Part shown: piece after piece, positions 39,091-47,430 of the stretch | Numbering within the stretch: position 1 is the first letter of the stretch | Layout: every line of letters starts with the position of its first letter | Assembly: GCA_963575745.1 (NCBI GenBank) | Contig: CAUYUJ010007288.1 | Location: forward strand, 1-47,739 | From: Prorocentrum cordatum | Taxonomy: Eukaryota > Sar > Dinophyceae > Prorocentrales > Prorocentraceae | Reading direction: 5' to 3' | DNA: 47,739 bases | Position numbers and translations under genes: made by a program | The notes under the pieces: generated by a model | The model's input: only the letters and a program-made list of their open reading frames with translations | What the model was told of the DNA's origin: nothing | Database searches by the model: none

Positions 39091-39505
39091 CCGTCGGAGG
39101 TCCCCGCTCAAGCCCCTGAACACACACAGGTCGGAGGTCCAAGCCAAGGGTGGCAAGCGACCACTGCAACTTGTATGAACAAAAACACCCAAACCTTTAG
39201 CCAAACGGGCCGATTTTTGGGTGATAACGATCATATCGAACCGCGTTCCCTCTTGGCCTAACGGGCCCCATTTTAACTGAAGAATCGAAGGCGCAGCCAC
39301 GGCGAGCCCGGCAGCCCTGAGATCTGCACATCTGGAGAGGCTAGCTGCGGTCGGCTGCCCACTGGGGCGTCGGGTGGGCCTCTGGTCAGGTGCGTCGGGG
39401 CAGGTTCGGCTGGGTAGCCGGCGGCGGAGCCAACACAGCGCCATCAAAACGCACGTGATCGCGATGCGGCGCGGCGGGGCCCGACGGGGCGCAGGGGGTG
39501 GGGCA
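39091..39505. other. unique sequence, no gene seen
   Basis: AT-richer near 39170-39270. No gene recognised; possible 3' flank of the gene at 39506. Confidence 0.4.
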
Positions 39506-40708
39506 TCATAGCCATGTACGGGAGCGCTTGTCCCCTCTCCCGTCACTGCTATCGTCACCGCCACGCTTGCCCGCTGCCTGCCAATCGTCGCCGCCCCAGG
39601 CCTGCGACCAAGACCATGAGTCCCAGACCCAGGGTTGGCGGGAGCTGGTGGCGTATCCCTTGTGCTGTAGGGCGCTGGTGCCCTGGTATCCTGACCACTT
39701 GTCGCGCTCACGTTCCCATCTGACCTGGAGCCCGAGTCTGCGATCCATCACGTAGGCATCATACCCACAGCGGTTCCAGGCGTCAAGAAAAGCACGGCAC
39801 GCGCCCTCGGGGTTGAGCGCGGGGTCACTCTTTGGGCCGTTGGCCCCTGCTGGGTGCATGCGGGTATAGGCGTGCCAAATGCTGCTGAACACTCCCCCGA
39901 GGGTCTTTTGGAGACGGGAGATCTTGGCTGAGGGTGTTTCCGCAAACTTGTCGAGATCGACATTGCCCAACCGTTCCTTGTACATGGGACCCCCTCCGAT
40001 GGGGTCGACGAGGTCGTCAAAGACCCGCTTGGAGCCCCATTCGCGGGGGTTGGCGAGCGGCGGTCTCGAGCTAGCTGTTTGGGGTGGGGCCCGGGGGCCT
40101 GGGGCGGGCTGACTGGAGATGCCTGGCTGGGAGTAACGATCGCGCCACCCCGGGGGGGGAGGGGGAGCGACTGTCTGACGCTGCTGCTGGGGCGCTGCTG
40201 TTCTCCGGCTTGCAAGCAGGTGAGTGTTGCCTCGGCGGGAGGTCGTGTGTCACCATGGGCGGTGGGCTGGCGCTGACCTTACCCCTCGGCTGGCGTCGCT
40301 CAGGCGGCCCTCGCTGAGGCGTCGGGCGTCTGATCCGAACGCCCCTAGCGGATCGTCGGGAGGGCTGCCTCCAGCTTCTTCGTCTGCTGTCCCGGACGTA
40401 GGAGGAGGCGGGGAGCCCTCAGGGCCGACCGTGCCGTCTGGCGCGCCGCCAGGGGGAGGCGTGGGAGTCGGGGGGGCGGCGTCGCCTTTTTCTTCGAAGT
40501 AGTCTATCCCTTCGACCTCCGCCTTGACGGTGGATGCTGGGCTCGTCGGAGAGCAAGCTTCCCCTCCGTGGGGAGAGGGACCTGGCGCTTCGGGGCCCGT
40601 CACCAGGGGGATGGGGCTTGTCTGGGGCGCCGAGAGCCCGACGTCACTGCTGGCTGCGTCGCACGTGGGGGCAGCGGTGGCCGGGTGGGGCGTCGCACGC
40701 CGATCCGG
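39506..40708 (-). CDS. hypothetical protein (interrupted frame)
   Basis: One minus-strand frame is open from 40708 (after a TAG) to 39506 except for a single TGA at 40252-40250. The upper part (about 152 codons) is Pro/Gly/Ser-rich with an acidic patch (VEGIDYFEEKGD). The lower part (247 codons) has a Gln/Pro-rich lead and then folded-looking sequence: NPREWGSKRVFDDL, GGGPMYKERLGNVDLDKF, FSSIWHAYTRMHP and FLDAWNRCGYDAYVMDRR, ending in Trp/Asp/Arg-rich residues. The family is not recognised. The TGA lies behind a strong 5' splice-like GTAAGG at 40282; splicing to the AG at 40187 would remove 96 nt, keep the frame and drop the stop. The alternative is a decayed gene or retroelement fragment. 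Confidence 0.4.
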
Positions 40709-41041
40709 CTATGCGCCCGGGCTCCAGGCGTGGTGCTCGAGAGGCCCAAGGGGCCCACACACAGCACAGACACCATATCGGCGGCGAGCGAGGGTGGAAG
40801 CTGCGGGCTCGAGGCGCGAGGCCTTCGGACGCTCTCGCCGGCTCTCGGCGGTCTCCCAGCCTCGGGATGCGTTCCAGCGGCTGCGTCTCGGTGAACGGGC
40901 CCTGGCACACACAAATAGATAGACACAAATGACAGGATTCCCTATATTTTCAAATATGTTCTGGGTTTTTTGTCTTCCACCCCACTTCCCATATTTTCCC
41001 CATATTATCTGGGGAATCGAAGATTAATTGTGTCTGTGTTT
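40709..41041. other. duplicated 44-bp segment and AT-rich inverted repeat
   Basis: CAGCCTCGGGATGCGTTCCA and following bases occur at about 40858-40900 and again at 41072-41114. Between them 40917-41041 is AT-rich, with imperfect inverted ends (AGACACAAAT...GGATTCCC against GGGGAATC...AATTGTGTCT). It could be an old MITE inside a duplicated target. Confidence 0.4.
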
Positions 41042-41463
41042 TTGTTTCCCTCCTGAGGTTCTCGGCGGGCTTCCAGCCTCGGGATGCGTTCCAGCGGCTG
41101 CGTCTCGGCGAGGGCGTTCCGGGGGTGCCCGCATCGTCCCGAACGGCTGCCGGAGGCCCGTGCTATGACCCAAACGCCTAGTACGGCGGCGCGCCCAGGG
41201 GGGGAAGCGAGAAGGAGAAGGCCTGATTCTCAGAAGGCGGCGGGACTTCTCAGAAGCCCTCGCGCCTTCTGAGAAGTTGCTTGCGTCTTCGGGGAAGGCT
41301 TCGGAAACTTCTCAGGAGGCCAGGGCGCTTCCGAGCCTTCTGAAACGGCCTGCCCCCTCTCACTTCCCCCCTCGCTCGCCGCCAGATAGACACGAATCCA
41401 AGATTACGAAGATGTTTCCATGCTTTCTAGATCGTCGTCTTACCCATCCACTTTCCACCTGTG
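41042..41463. other. spacer with TTCTGAGAA palindromes
   Basis: CTTCTCAGAAG/CTTCTGAGAAG-type palindromes recur at about 41228, 41247, 41265, 41310 and 41337. No gene. A similar cluster is at 46985-47072. Confidence 0.5.
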
Positions 41464-42666
41464 TCAAGTGTTCCTGGGGAGCGGCGTTTTGCTGTGTTTG
41501 TGTATGTGTGTCTGTCCTTTCCTCCCAGGGGGGGCTACGAGGTGCCCGATGAACTGCCGAGAACTTCCCGTCGGGATTTTGGTCGCGATCTGCTGGGGGT
41601 CGGGCAGGTGGCCAAGGGGGGGTTGTCCTGACAGAGAAAACCTGGGGGCACCTCGGGCCAGGGGCACTTCTCTGGCAACACCCGAGCTGAGACGGACGAC
41701 GGTGGCCCATGCGTGGACCCAGCCCTCGCTCGTCTGGGTGTCCGCCTGCGCGATCACGGAGGCGCCTTTTCGGATGGGCAGCTGGGAACCCTGCGACGCG
41801 TCGCAAACCCGTGACACACTCCTCCACTGGTAACTGTCCGGCACGTTCGCGACCGCACGTGCGTGCAACCGACCAGCCTGACTCCCGTCGCACAGCTCGA
41901 AGTACGCTGACCCGTCTTCTGTGCTGGAGCCGAAATCCGTCAAGACGACCTCTCCGATGCAGAGGGCGGTGTCCAATCCAGACGATGCGGCGAGGTCCTG
42001 ATCGACAACGTAGGCGTACGAAAGGCCATCCGACAGCTCCTGGCACCGATCGAAGGGCAGCCACCCTGCGTGGGCTGGGTCGCGGTCGAGTCGCTCCGCG
42101 TACACCCAGCCAACCTCTGTCTTGGTGCTGGGCCAAAGCCACACCAGGGTCCCGCGGCACGCGTCGAGCTGGCTCTGGCGGGGGTCCTCGGAGACCCAAT
42201 CGCACTGCATACGCGCGAGCACCCTCTGGGCCTTGCCTAGGCCCGCGGCCTCTCGGCCAGCGCCCTCGTACTCGGTGCACGCCCTGGTGGGCGGCTCTGG
42301 CGCCGGCTCGGACGCCTCCACCGAGGCCGAGCCGCTGGTGGAGCCGGCGACGTCGGCGGGGGCGCCCGAGAGCTTCCCGGAAAGCAGCAGGTCGAGCGCC
42401 CTGTTGAATCCGAGCTCAGCCTCCGCCAGGGCCCTCTGCGCCTGCCCCCGCGAGAAGCCCCTCGCGGCCAGCTGCTCCACGCGCCTCCGCACCTCGTGCC
42501 TGCTGTGCACGCCCGCGCCCTGCGGGCGTGCACGCGGGCCGCCGCCCTGCAGCTGTGCCGTGCCGGCTGCTTCTGTCGTCGGCGGCGGCCGCCGCCGCCG
42601 CCGCCGCGCCCGCGGGGGCGGGGCCGGCGGCCTTGGCCGCTGGCTGCGGCTGCCTGCGGCCTGCAC
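41464..42666 (-). CDS. UBA-domain and SH3-like protein
   Basis: About 400-codon frame ending at 41464; no ATG start is visible and the protein probably begins in an upstream exon or frame (see 42600-42807). Residues about 55-97 look like a ubiquitin-associated (UBA) domain: RRRVEQLAARGFSRGQAQRA followed by ALDLLLSGKL. Residues about 145-210 have an SH3-like pattern (GTLVWLWPSTKTEVGWVYAE, then GWLPFDRCQEL), and a second one is weaker at about 300-340 (GASVIAQADTQTSEGWVHAW). UBA domains bind ubiquitin and SH3-like folds bind proline-rich or other partners, so a ubiquitin-linked adaptor role is inferred. Codon use and residue mix are protein-like through the body. The last about 50 residues are less convincing and may be intron read-through. 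Confidence 0.6.
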   Translation of the reverse strand: MQAAGSRSQRPRPPAPPPRARRRRRRPPPTTEAAGTAQLQGGGPRARPQGAGVHSRHEVRRRVEQLAARGFSRGQAQRALAEAELGFNRALDLLLSGKLSGAPADVAGSTSGSASVEASEPAPEPPTRACTEYEGAGREAAGLGKAQRVLARMQCDWVSEDPRQSQLDACRGTLVWLWPSTKTEVGWVYAERLDRDPAHAGWLPFDRCQELSDGLSYAYVVDQDLAASSGLDTALCIGEVVLTDFGSSTEDGSAYFELCDGSQAGRLHARAVANVPDSYQWRSVSRVCDASQGSQLPIRKGASVIAQADTQTSEGWVHAWATVVRLSSGVAREVPLARGAPRFSLSGQPPLGHLPDPQQIATKIPTGSSRQFIGHLVAPPGRKGQTHIHKHSKTPLPRNT

Positions 42667-42807
42667 CGGCCGCCTCGAGGTTGCGGGCTCGCCACTGGCC
42701 GCTCCGCAGCACCTGGAGGCAGAACTGCACGGGGGCGCCGGCGATGCCGACGCGCACGGCGGCGCGCTGCTGCAGCGCGGGGCTCAGGTCCCGGGTCTGG
42801 AACTAGG
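42600..42807 (-). CDS. upstream exon-like part of the UBA gene, other frame
   Basis: After a CCTAG at about 42808, the minus strand reads FQTRDLSPALQQRAAVRVGI, then VQFCLQVLRSGQWRARNLEA and an Ala/Pro-rich run in the frame one base off from the UBA frame. The change of frame falls in the (GCC)n stretch at 42580-42620, where a slippage indel is likely. TAG directly before the segment could be a 3' splice acceptor. It may be part of the same gene; the function of this segment is not recognised. Confidence 0.4.
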
Positions 42808-42893
42808 TCGGGCATGTCCTCATACAAGCATAGGCGGATCTTGGAGGAAAAAGTTAAGTAACCAACAGCAATTTCATACATCAGAGAAATATG

Positions 42894-42912
42894 CATACAC
42901 ACATATATATAT

Positions 42913-42959
<47 letters not shown>
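42894..42959 (+). repeat. (AC)n/(AT)n microsatellite
   Basis: ACAC/ATAT dinucleotide tract ending in a pure (AT) run of about 40 bp, an isolated AT-rich spot in GC-rich DNA. Confidence 0.95.
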
Positions 42960-42961
<2 letters not shown>

Positions 42962-43381
42962 CAACGCTAAAGAACAGTCGAAACATCGCCCCTATATGTT
43001 TGACTACTTTGGAACACTCCTCCTGGAGAGGGACGGGCCCGACCTGAGTCTGGAGGCACAGGTCGGCGCCAGAGCACCCCGGGGGGCCCCTGGCGTTGAC
43101 GAAGCCGCGAAATGGAAAAGACTGGGGGCTGCCCAGCCACAAGAAAAACAAACGAGTCAGGCTGGTTAGAGGCCTGGTGCAGCAATCGCGGCCTAAGATG
43201 GGCTCACGTTGGAACGTGGCCGAAGAGGTAAGAAAGGGCACCCCTCAGAAGTTGCTCTGCCTCAGGAACTTGAAGTACACGTAGCAGAATTGCTCGAAGT
43301 ATGCAACCACCCAACTAGAATACCTGAGCACATATGGAAACGGCAATGTCGGGACTGCCGCATGAACGGAAGAGGGGCAGG
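42960..43381. other. unique sequence, no gene seen
   Basis: No recognisable gene. Possible 3' flank of the ORF at 43382-44095 or intron of the UBA gene. Confidence 0.4.
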
Positions 43382-44095
43382 CTACTTCTTCCGTCCCGGG
43401 TAAGGCTGAGGCCGGCCAGATTTGGGTCCAGCATCGCCCTCAACACGTCCAAAGGAAGGCTTCCCTGACGAAGCTCCCTGTGGGTGTGCACTAGATCGTG
43501 CAGGATCTTTGGCACGTGCAGGTGGCCCTGATGGTTCTCGCCCCAGTGTGTGGCAAGAACTGGCGCCAATTGCACTCCCAGCAATAGACTCGGGGAGCGG
43601 GTGCTGGGAATTGAGGGTACCTTCAGACTGCGAGGGTGAATCAGCGCCTGAACGTAGAGCAAGTGCCGGAGCGGGCTCTGCAGCATGACTTCCCCCGAGG
43701 TCTGCGCTTGGGCCGGCTGCACCTGCTGGAGGTGGAATGGCTTCAACGACAGGCTGAAGGCCATCAGGAAGAATAGGAGAGGCTGGACCATCTTGAGCCA
43801 CCTGCTTGGCTGTCCTGCGCTTCTCCTTCTTGCGGAGTCGTTGGGCACGGCGTACAGCACGAAGTTTCTCCAACAATTGTACAGGATCGTCGGAGTCTTC
43901 AGCTTTGCCCTGTGCATCCTGAGCGCGCTCCTTGTGCATAGTCGCTGGCACGGAGGGCCGAGCAGTCGCAGACATCACAGTGCCAGCAACCGCCGCAGCC
44001 ACAGCAGCAACAGTGCGCCTCGGGGCGCCCTCCCGGATCGCCGCCTGCACAGCCGCCGCCACAAAGGAGGGGCCATCAGCAGCGTTGGCGCTCAT
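43382..44095 (-). CDS. 237-aa hypothetical protein with relict SL upstream
   Basis: ATG at 44095, stop at 43382. The N-terminus is Ala/Val-rich (SFVAAAVQAAIREGAPRRTVA) and continues to about residue 45. A basic segment lies at about 77-98 (LLEKLRAVRRAQRLRKKEKRR) and could bind nucleic acid or act as a nuclear-localisation signal. The rest is Pro/Ser/Gly-rich and ends in PGRKK. No enzymatic motif. A relict spliced leader 40 nt upstream of the ATG shows that the locus derives from a trans-spliced mRNA that was copied back into the genome. It may be a recycled host cDNA or ORF1 of a truncated retroelement; no RT follows within the next kilobase downstream. Confidence 0.6.
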   Translation of the reverse strand: MSANAADGPSFVAAAVQAAIREGAPRRTVAAVAAAVAGTVMSATARPSVPATMHKERAQDAQGKAEDSDDPVQLLEKLRAVRRAQRLRKKEKRRTAKQVAQDGPASPILPDGLQPVVEAIPPPAGAAGPSADLGGSHAAEPAPALALRSGADSPSQSEGTLNSQHPLPESIAGSAIGASSCHTLGREPSGPPARAKDPARSSAHPQGASSGKPSFGRVEGDAGPKSGRPQPYPGRKK

Positions 44096-44134
44096 CTATA
44101 CCTAGCAAGGGGGGTAGCCAGGCAAATGCAATCG

Positions 44135-44149
44135 CTTGAGCCAAAATGC
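44135..44149 (-). promoter_or_regulatory. relict spliced leader
   Basis: Minus strand reads GCATTTTGGCTCAAG, matching 14 of 15 bases of the standard relict leader CCATTTTGGCTCAAG. It lies 40 nt upstream of the ATG at 44095 in the same orientation, where a leader would sit in an mRNA. Confidence 0.8.
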
Positions 44150-44337
44150 GTTGACGAAGCCGTAGCCCGTCGTGGCGTTGTAGGACTCGACGGCCCCCTG
44201 CAGCACTGCACCGCTCGACGCTGACGGGGCGCCCCGCGCGGCGGCGCCTCCGGCGGTCTCCGCGGCAGCTCTGCGCCCGCCTCCTTTGGGAGGGCGGCTC
44301 TGCGGCTTCTGTGCCGGAGCGGCCCCACGGCTTCGCC
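44150..44337. other. 5' flank of the SL-tagged ORF
   Basis: GC-rich sequence with no gene. It would contain the promoter or polycistronic spacer if the ORF is transcribed. Confidence 0.3.
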
Positions 44338-44345
44338 ATCGAGCG

Positions 44346-44537
44346 TTAAGTCGGGCCTGTCCCCCTACAGGGGAATTGTCGGCGAAAAATAAAAAAATAC
44401 ACCAAACATAATCAAAAATAATCTAAAAATAGTCTGGGGACTATGTTTGGACTATTGTTTTACCTTTTTGGTGTATTTTGGGGGTATTTCATATTTTCCG
44501 TCGAAAACCCCCCTGTAGGGGGACACGCCCGACATAA
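44346..44537 (+). mobile_element. MITE M21, copy 2
   Basis: 192-bp AT-rich palindromic element, homologous along its length to 21320-21510 (shared TTAAGTCGGGCCTGTCCCCC end, GCGAAAAA..., AAATAGTC(T/A)GGGGAC and a TTTTTGG...GTATTT interior). Ends are TTAAGTCGGG and CCCGACATAA. The flanks ATCGAGCG (44338-44345) and ATCAAGCG (44538-44545) are an 8-bp duplication with one mismatch. Non-coding. Confidence 0.9.
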
Positions 44538-44545
44538 ATCAAGCG

Positions 44546-45510
44546 TTCTCCTGTGCGACTCACAGCGCTGAGTTGGGGACGGTCGCCTGAGGTGAAGCGA
44601 GTACGCAAGCGGGCGACAGAGCCCAGATGGCACCGAGTAAGGATGAGCACGATTCGGACGATGATTGAGACGGGGACGGAGTGGAGGAGAAAGAGGTCGC
44701 CGAGAATGACGAGGAGGACCCAGACCTCAGACTGCTCGATTTTGTGAATCCGTGGCCCCTGGAACTCTCGATCCCTTCCCCGTGGCCCGCTCTTCATGCG
44801 GAGTCGTCCCTTGACAGTCCCTTGGCCCAGAAAACGGCCCCTGGAGGCCGAAGACAAAACAAATCCAGCGCGATTTGTTCGAATTGTCAGAAAGGTTTGG
44901 GGACGAGAATGGCGACGCAGACTGAGATCGACCGTGCCTGGCGGAAGCTTCGACCTCACCGCCTCCGCGCATGCCGATCGGTCAACTGTTAGCAACGTGC
45001 TGCGCGGCTGTCAAGGCCACCTATCGTTTGGAAACGGAGGGCGACAAGGCAGACTGCGCAACGAATGTAAGGATGGGAAGGGTAGCTCCTCCATACCCTA
45101 TTGTTCCCCCTCTTCCTTCTCGTGTCCCACACGCGAAAAAGGCAGGGAAACCCGTTCGTCCGGCTCGAGAGGGAAGGAGACCCCCCTTTCCCCATCCTGC
45201 CTGTTCGTCCAGCCCGAGACAGGTGGCGGCCCGCGCGCTTGGCGCCCCCCGCGCCCCCCGGAAAACGCCACGCACCCAAAGGTCACCACACCCGGCGAAG
45301 GGCCACCCGCGCGAGCCGCCGAACACACCGCCGCTCCCCCGCCACCGCCGCAGGCCGCCACCCCGCCCAGCTCCGGAAGCCTGGAGCCGAGAGACCCTGC
45401 CGCCTCCAGGGGGGCGCACCGTGACCACCTCCCTCCCGCCGCCTCCCCTCCACTCCCCCCACCCTCCGCCACGCTTCGAAGCAGAAAGCAAGGCGTAAAC
45501 ACATGAACCG
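44546..45510. other. unique sequence, no gene supported
   Basis: A plus-strand frame is open from 44796 to 45506, but its sequence is Pro/Arg-rich and resembles GC-driven chance. GTTCGTCC(G/A)GC(T/C)CGAGA occurs twice near 45150-45220. Confidence 0.4.
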
Positions 45511-45516
45511 TTGGCG

Positions 45517-45637
45517 CTCCGCGCGGATTTCTTGGATCTGCGCTGGACACCCCTCCATGGAGCGCGGAGCGCGCCGGGGGCGGTGCCGGAGGCGCCGCCA
45601 GAGGGGCCAAGCGAAGATCCAAGAAACCCGCGCGGAG
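45517..45637. mobile_element. inverted-repeat element, about 120 bp
   Basis: CTCCGCGCGGATTTCTTGG (from 45517) pairs with CCAAGAAACCCGCGCGGAG (ending 45637), and the pairing continues into GATCTGCGCTGG/CCAAGCGAAGATC, with three or four differences over about 30 bp. The centre holds GCGCGGAGCGC repeats. No target duplication was recognised; it is a MITE-like or snap-back sequence. Confidence 0.5.
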
Positions 45638-45814
45638 GACCAAAAGCTTATGTTTATGGCGCTTTTCTTCTTCGAAGGCTTCCGCCGCCTCCCGCCGAGG
45701 AAGAAACACATCCGCCTCTCGACTTTTGATGCTCCAGCCCACTCTAGCCTGGATCACCCGCAATAGCTTCGAGCACCAGGAAAGCATCGGCACTGGACGC
45801 TTTGCACGTGTCGG
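45638..45814. other. spacer
   Basis: No gene seen. Confidence 0.3.
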
Positions 45815-46110
45815 AGGAGGAGGAGGAGGAGGAGGAGGAGGAGGAGGAGGGGGAGGGACAGGAGGAGGAGGAGGAGGAGGGAGGAGGAGGAGGGGAGAGG
45901 AGATAGGGCGAGGGAGGGAGAGGAGAAGGGAGAGAGGGAGGAGGAGGTGAGGAGGAGGGTGCAGATAAGGATGAGGGAGGGAGGAGTATTTAGGATAGGA
46001 GAGTGGTTATTGCTTTGTAAAGGAGAGGAGGAGTCTGATTGAGAGGGGGAGGGCGGAGGAGGAGGTAGTTAGGAGGAGGAGGAGGAGGGAGAGGGGGAGG
46101 AGATGAGGGG
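45815..46110 (+). repeat. (GGA)n array, interrupted
   Basis: GGA blocks at 45815-45955 and 46040-46110, separated by AT-containing purine-rich sequence. Confidence 0.9.
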
Positions 46111-46439
46111 GGAGAAGTGGGGGTGGAGGGGTGGCGCTTCTCCTTTCGCACCGGCCATCCCGCGTGTCGGGGCAAGACCTCATCCGCCGACCCCCCTCCG
46201 CGGGAGGCCCTCCCTCGTTAGCGCGCCGCCCCGTCCCCGAATCGGCTCGGCGCCGCCCCCCTCGGAGCCGCTCGACGCCCCGCTCGACGCCCCGCTCGAC
46301 GCCCCGCCGAGCGCCGCGAAGCGGCCCGCCGTCGAGCAGCGCGCCGCGCCCGGAGCCCGCCGCGCACCGCCCGCGGCGCCGGCCGCCTGCTGGCGGCGAG
46401 CCGCCGGGGGGCCCAGAGATCCGACGCTCCCACCGATCT
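46111..46439. repeat. GC-rich segment with a 13-bp tandem repeat
   Basis: CGCTCGACGCCCC is repeated three times at about 46269-46307. No gene recognised in the rest. Confidence 0.6.
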
Positions 46440-46835
46440 TGGAGCGGCGGGGACCTGCGAGTGTTTTTATGGCCTGGGGGCCCGGCGAGGGCCCTCGGGG
46501 GCGTCAAGAAAGACGATGCAGGACGGGACGCCGGCCCCGGGGAAGTGGTCTGGACCTCCGGGGCCCACGCACCACGCGTCGAAAACACTGGAGCAGGTGG
46601 ATGTCTGGGAGGGGGGGGGGAGACGCCAGCCCCCTCGCGACATGTGGCAAGATCACGACGGGAAGTGCTTGGCCATGTGCGGCCTCTGGGGGCCCTCGCT
46701 GGGCCTCGGGGCCGTCAGAACACGACTGGGGACAAAAAACCGGTCTCCCAAGGGAGGGGGTCCAGACGTCTGCAGAGGGGGGTCGGCGCTGCGACAAAAC
46801 TCGCGACGCCGGGAGTCTGGGGAGGGGGCAGGCCC
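46440..46835 (+). repeat. two diverged tandem units of about 213 bp
   Basis: GGCCTGGGGGCCC...CGGGGGCGTCA...GGGAC at about 46470-46520 and GGCCTCTGGGGGCCC...CGGGGCCGTCA...GGGGAC at about 46682-46735 mark equivalent positions; a GTCTGG(G)GAGGG block follows in both. Confidence 0.5.
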
Positions 46836-47253
46836 TCTCAGGAGGGCTCATGCTCGGGCTCGGGCTCAAAAAGCTCCCGCTCGGGCTCGTGCTCCAGCTC
46901 GGGCTCGGCGGGCCCAGGCGCAGGCCCGTCCATGGGGGGCAGGCCTTTTGGGCAGGCGGCGGGGCCTCGCAGACGCCCTGCAGCCTTCTGAGAAGCCGAG
47001 AAGCCGTCTGCGTCTGCAGAGAAGGCGCATGAAAGCTTCTGAGATGGCTGGGGGGCCTTCTGAGAAGAAGGCCCGCAATCCCGGCGGCGCGGCACCGCCA
47101 ACACACGACGACATCGACTACACGAGGACTCCTCCTTCTTGGCCCATACGCAGCTTGCCGTACCAGCGCACGACGACATCGACCACAAGTATTCCCCTCC
47201 CCTGACCTGCACGAACTGCTGCACGTCTCGCGCGCAGGTCTCAGCACACGCTA
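46836..47253. repeat. short repeats, no gene seen
   Basis: GCTCGG hexamer repeats at 46850-46915, TTCTGAGAA-type palindromes at 46985-47072, and two copies of CACGACGACATCGAC about 64 bp apart (near 47104 and 47168). Confidence 0.55.
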
Positions 47254-47430
47254 CAGTCGGGGCGCTGACCTAAGGAACCCTAAATAAGGAACGAGTCCCC
47301 TTTGTCCCATTAGTTGAACTTCGGCTTCCCATCGAAAACCTAAGAAAAAAACTCAGGAACACTGCGAAACAGTCAGGGAACGCCGAACCCCTCCCCAACG
47401 ACAAGGGTTCCTTCTTCAGCGCCCCGACTG
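47254..47430. mobile_element. Tc1/mariner-like MITE
   Basis: 177-bp element with perfect 15-bp terminal inverted repeats CAGTCGGGGCGCTGA (47254-47268) and its complement (47416-47430), continued by AAGGAACCCT in both arms. TA flanks both ends (47252-47253 and 47431-47432), the duplication expected of Tc1/mariner transposons, whose ends often start CAGT. No transposase, so it would be mobilised in trans. Confidence 0.75.

Noticed and set aside
43785-43800. CTTGAGCCA near 43789 as another relict leader
   Set aside because: Only nine bases match and they lie inside the 237-aa coding sequence.
44796-45506. 236-codon plus-strand frame
   Set aside because: Pro/Arg-rich, overlapped by open frames on the other strand, with no domain or leader; explained by GC content.
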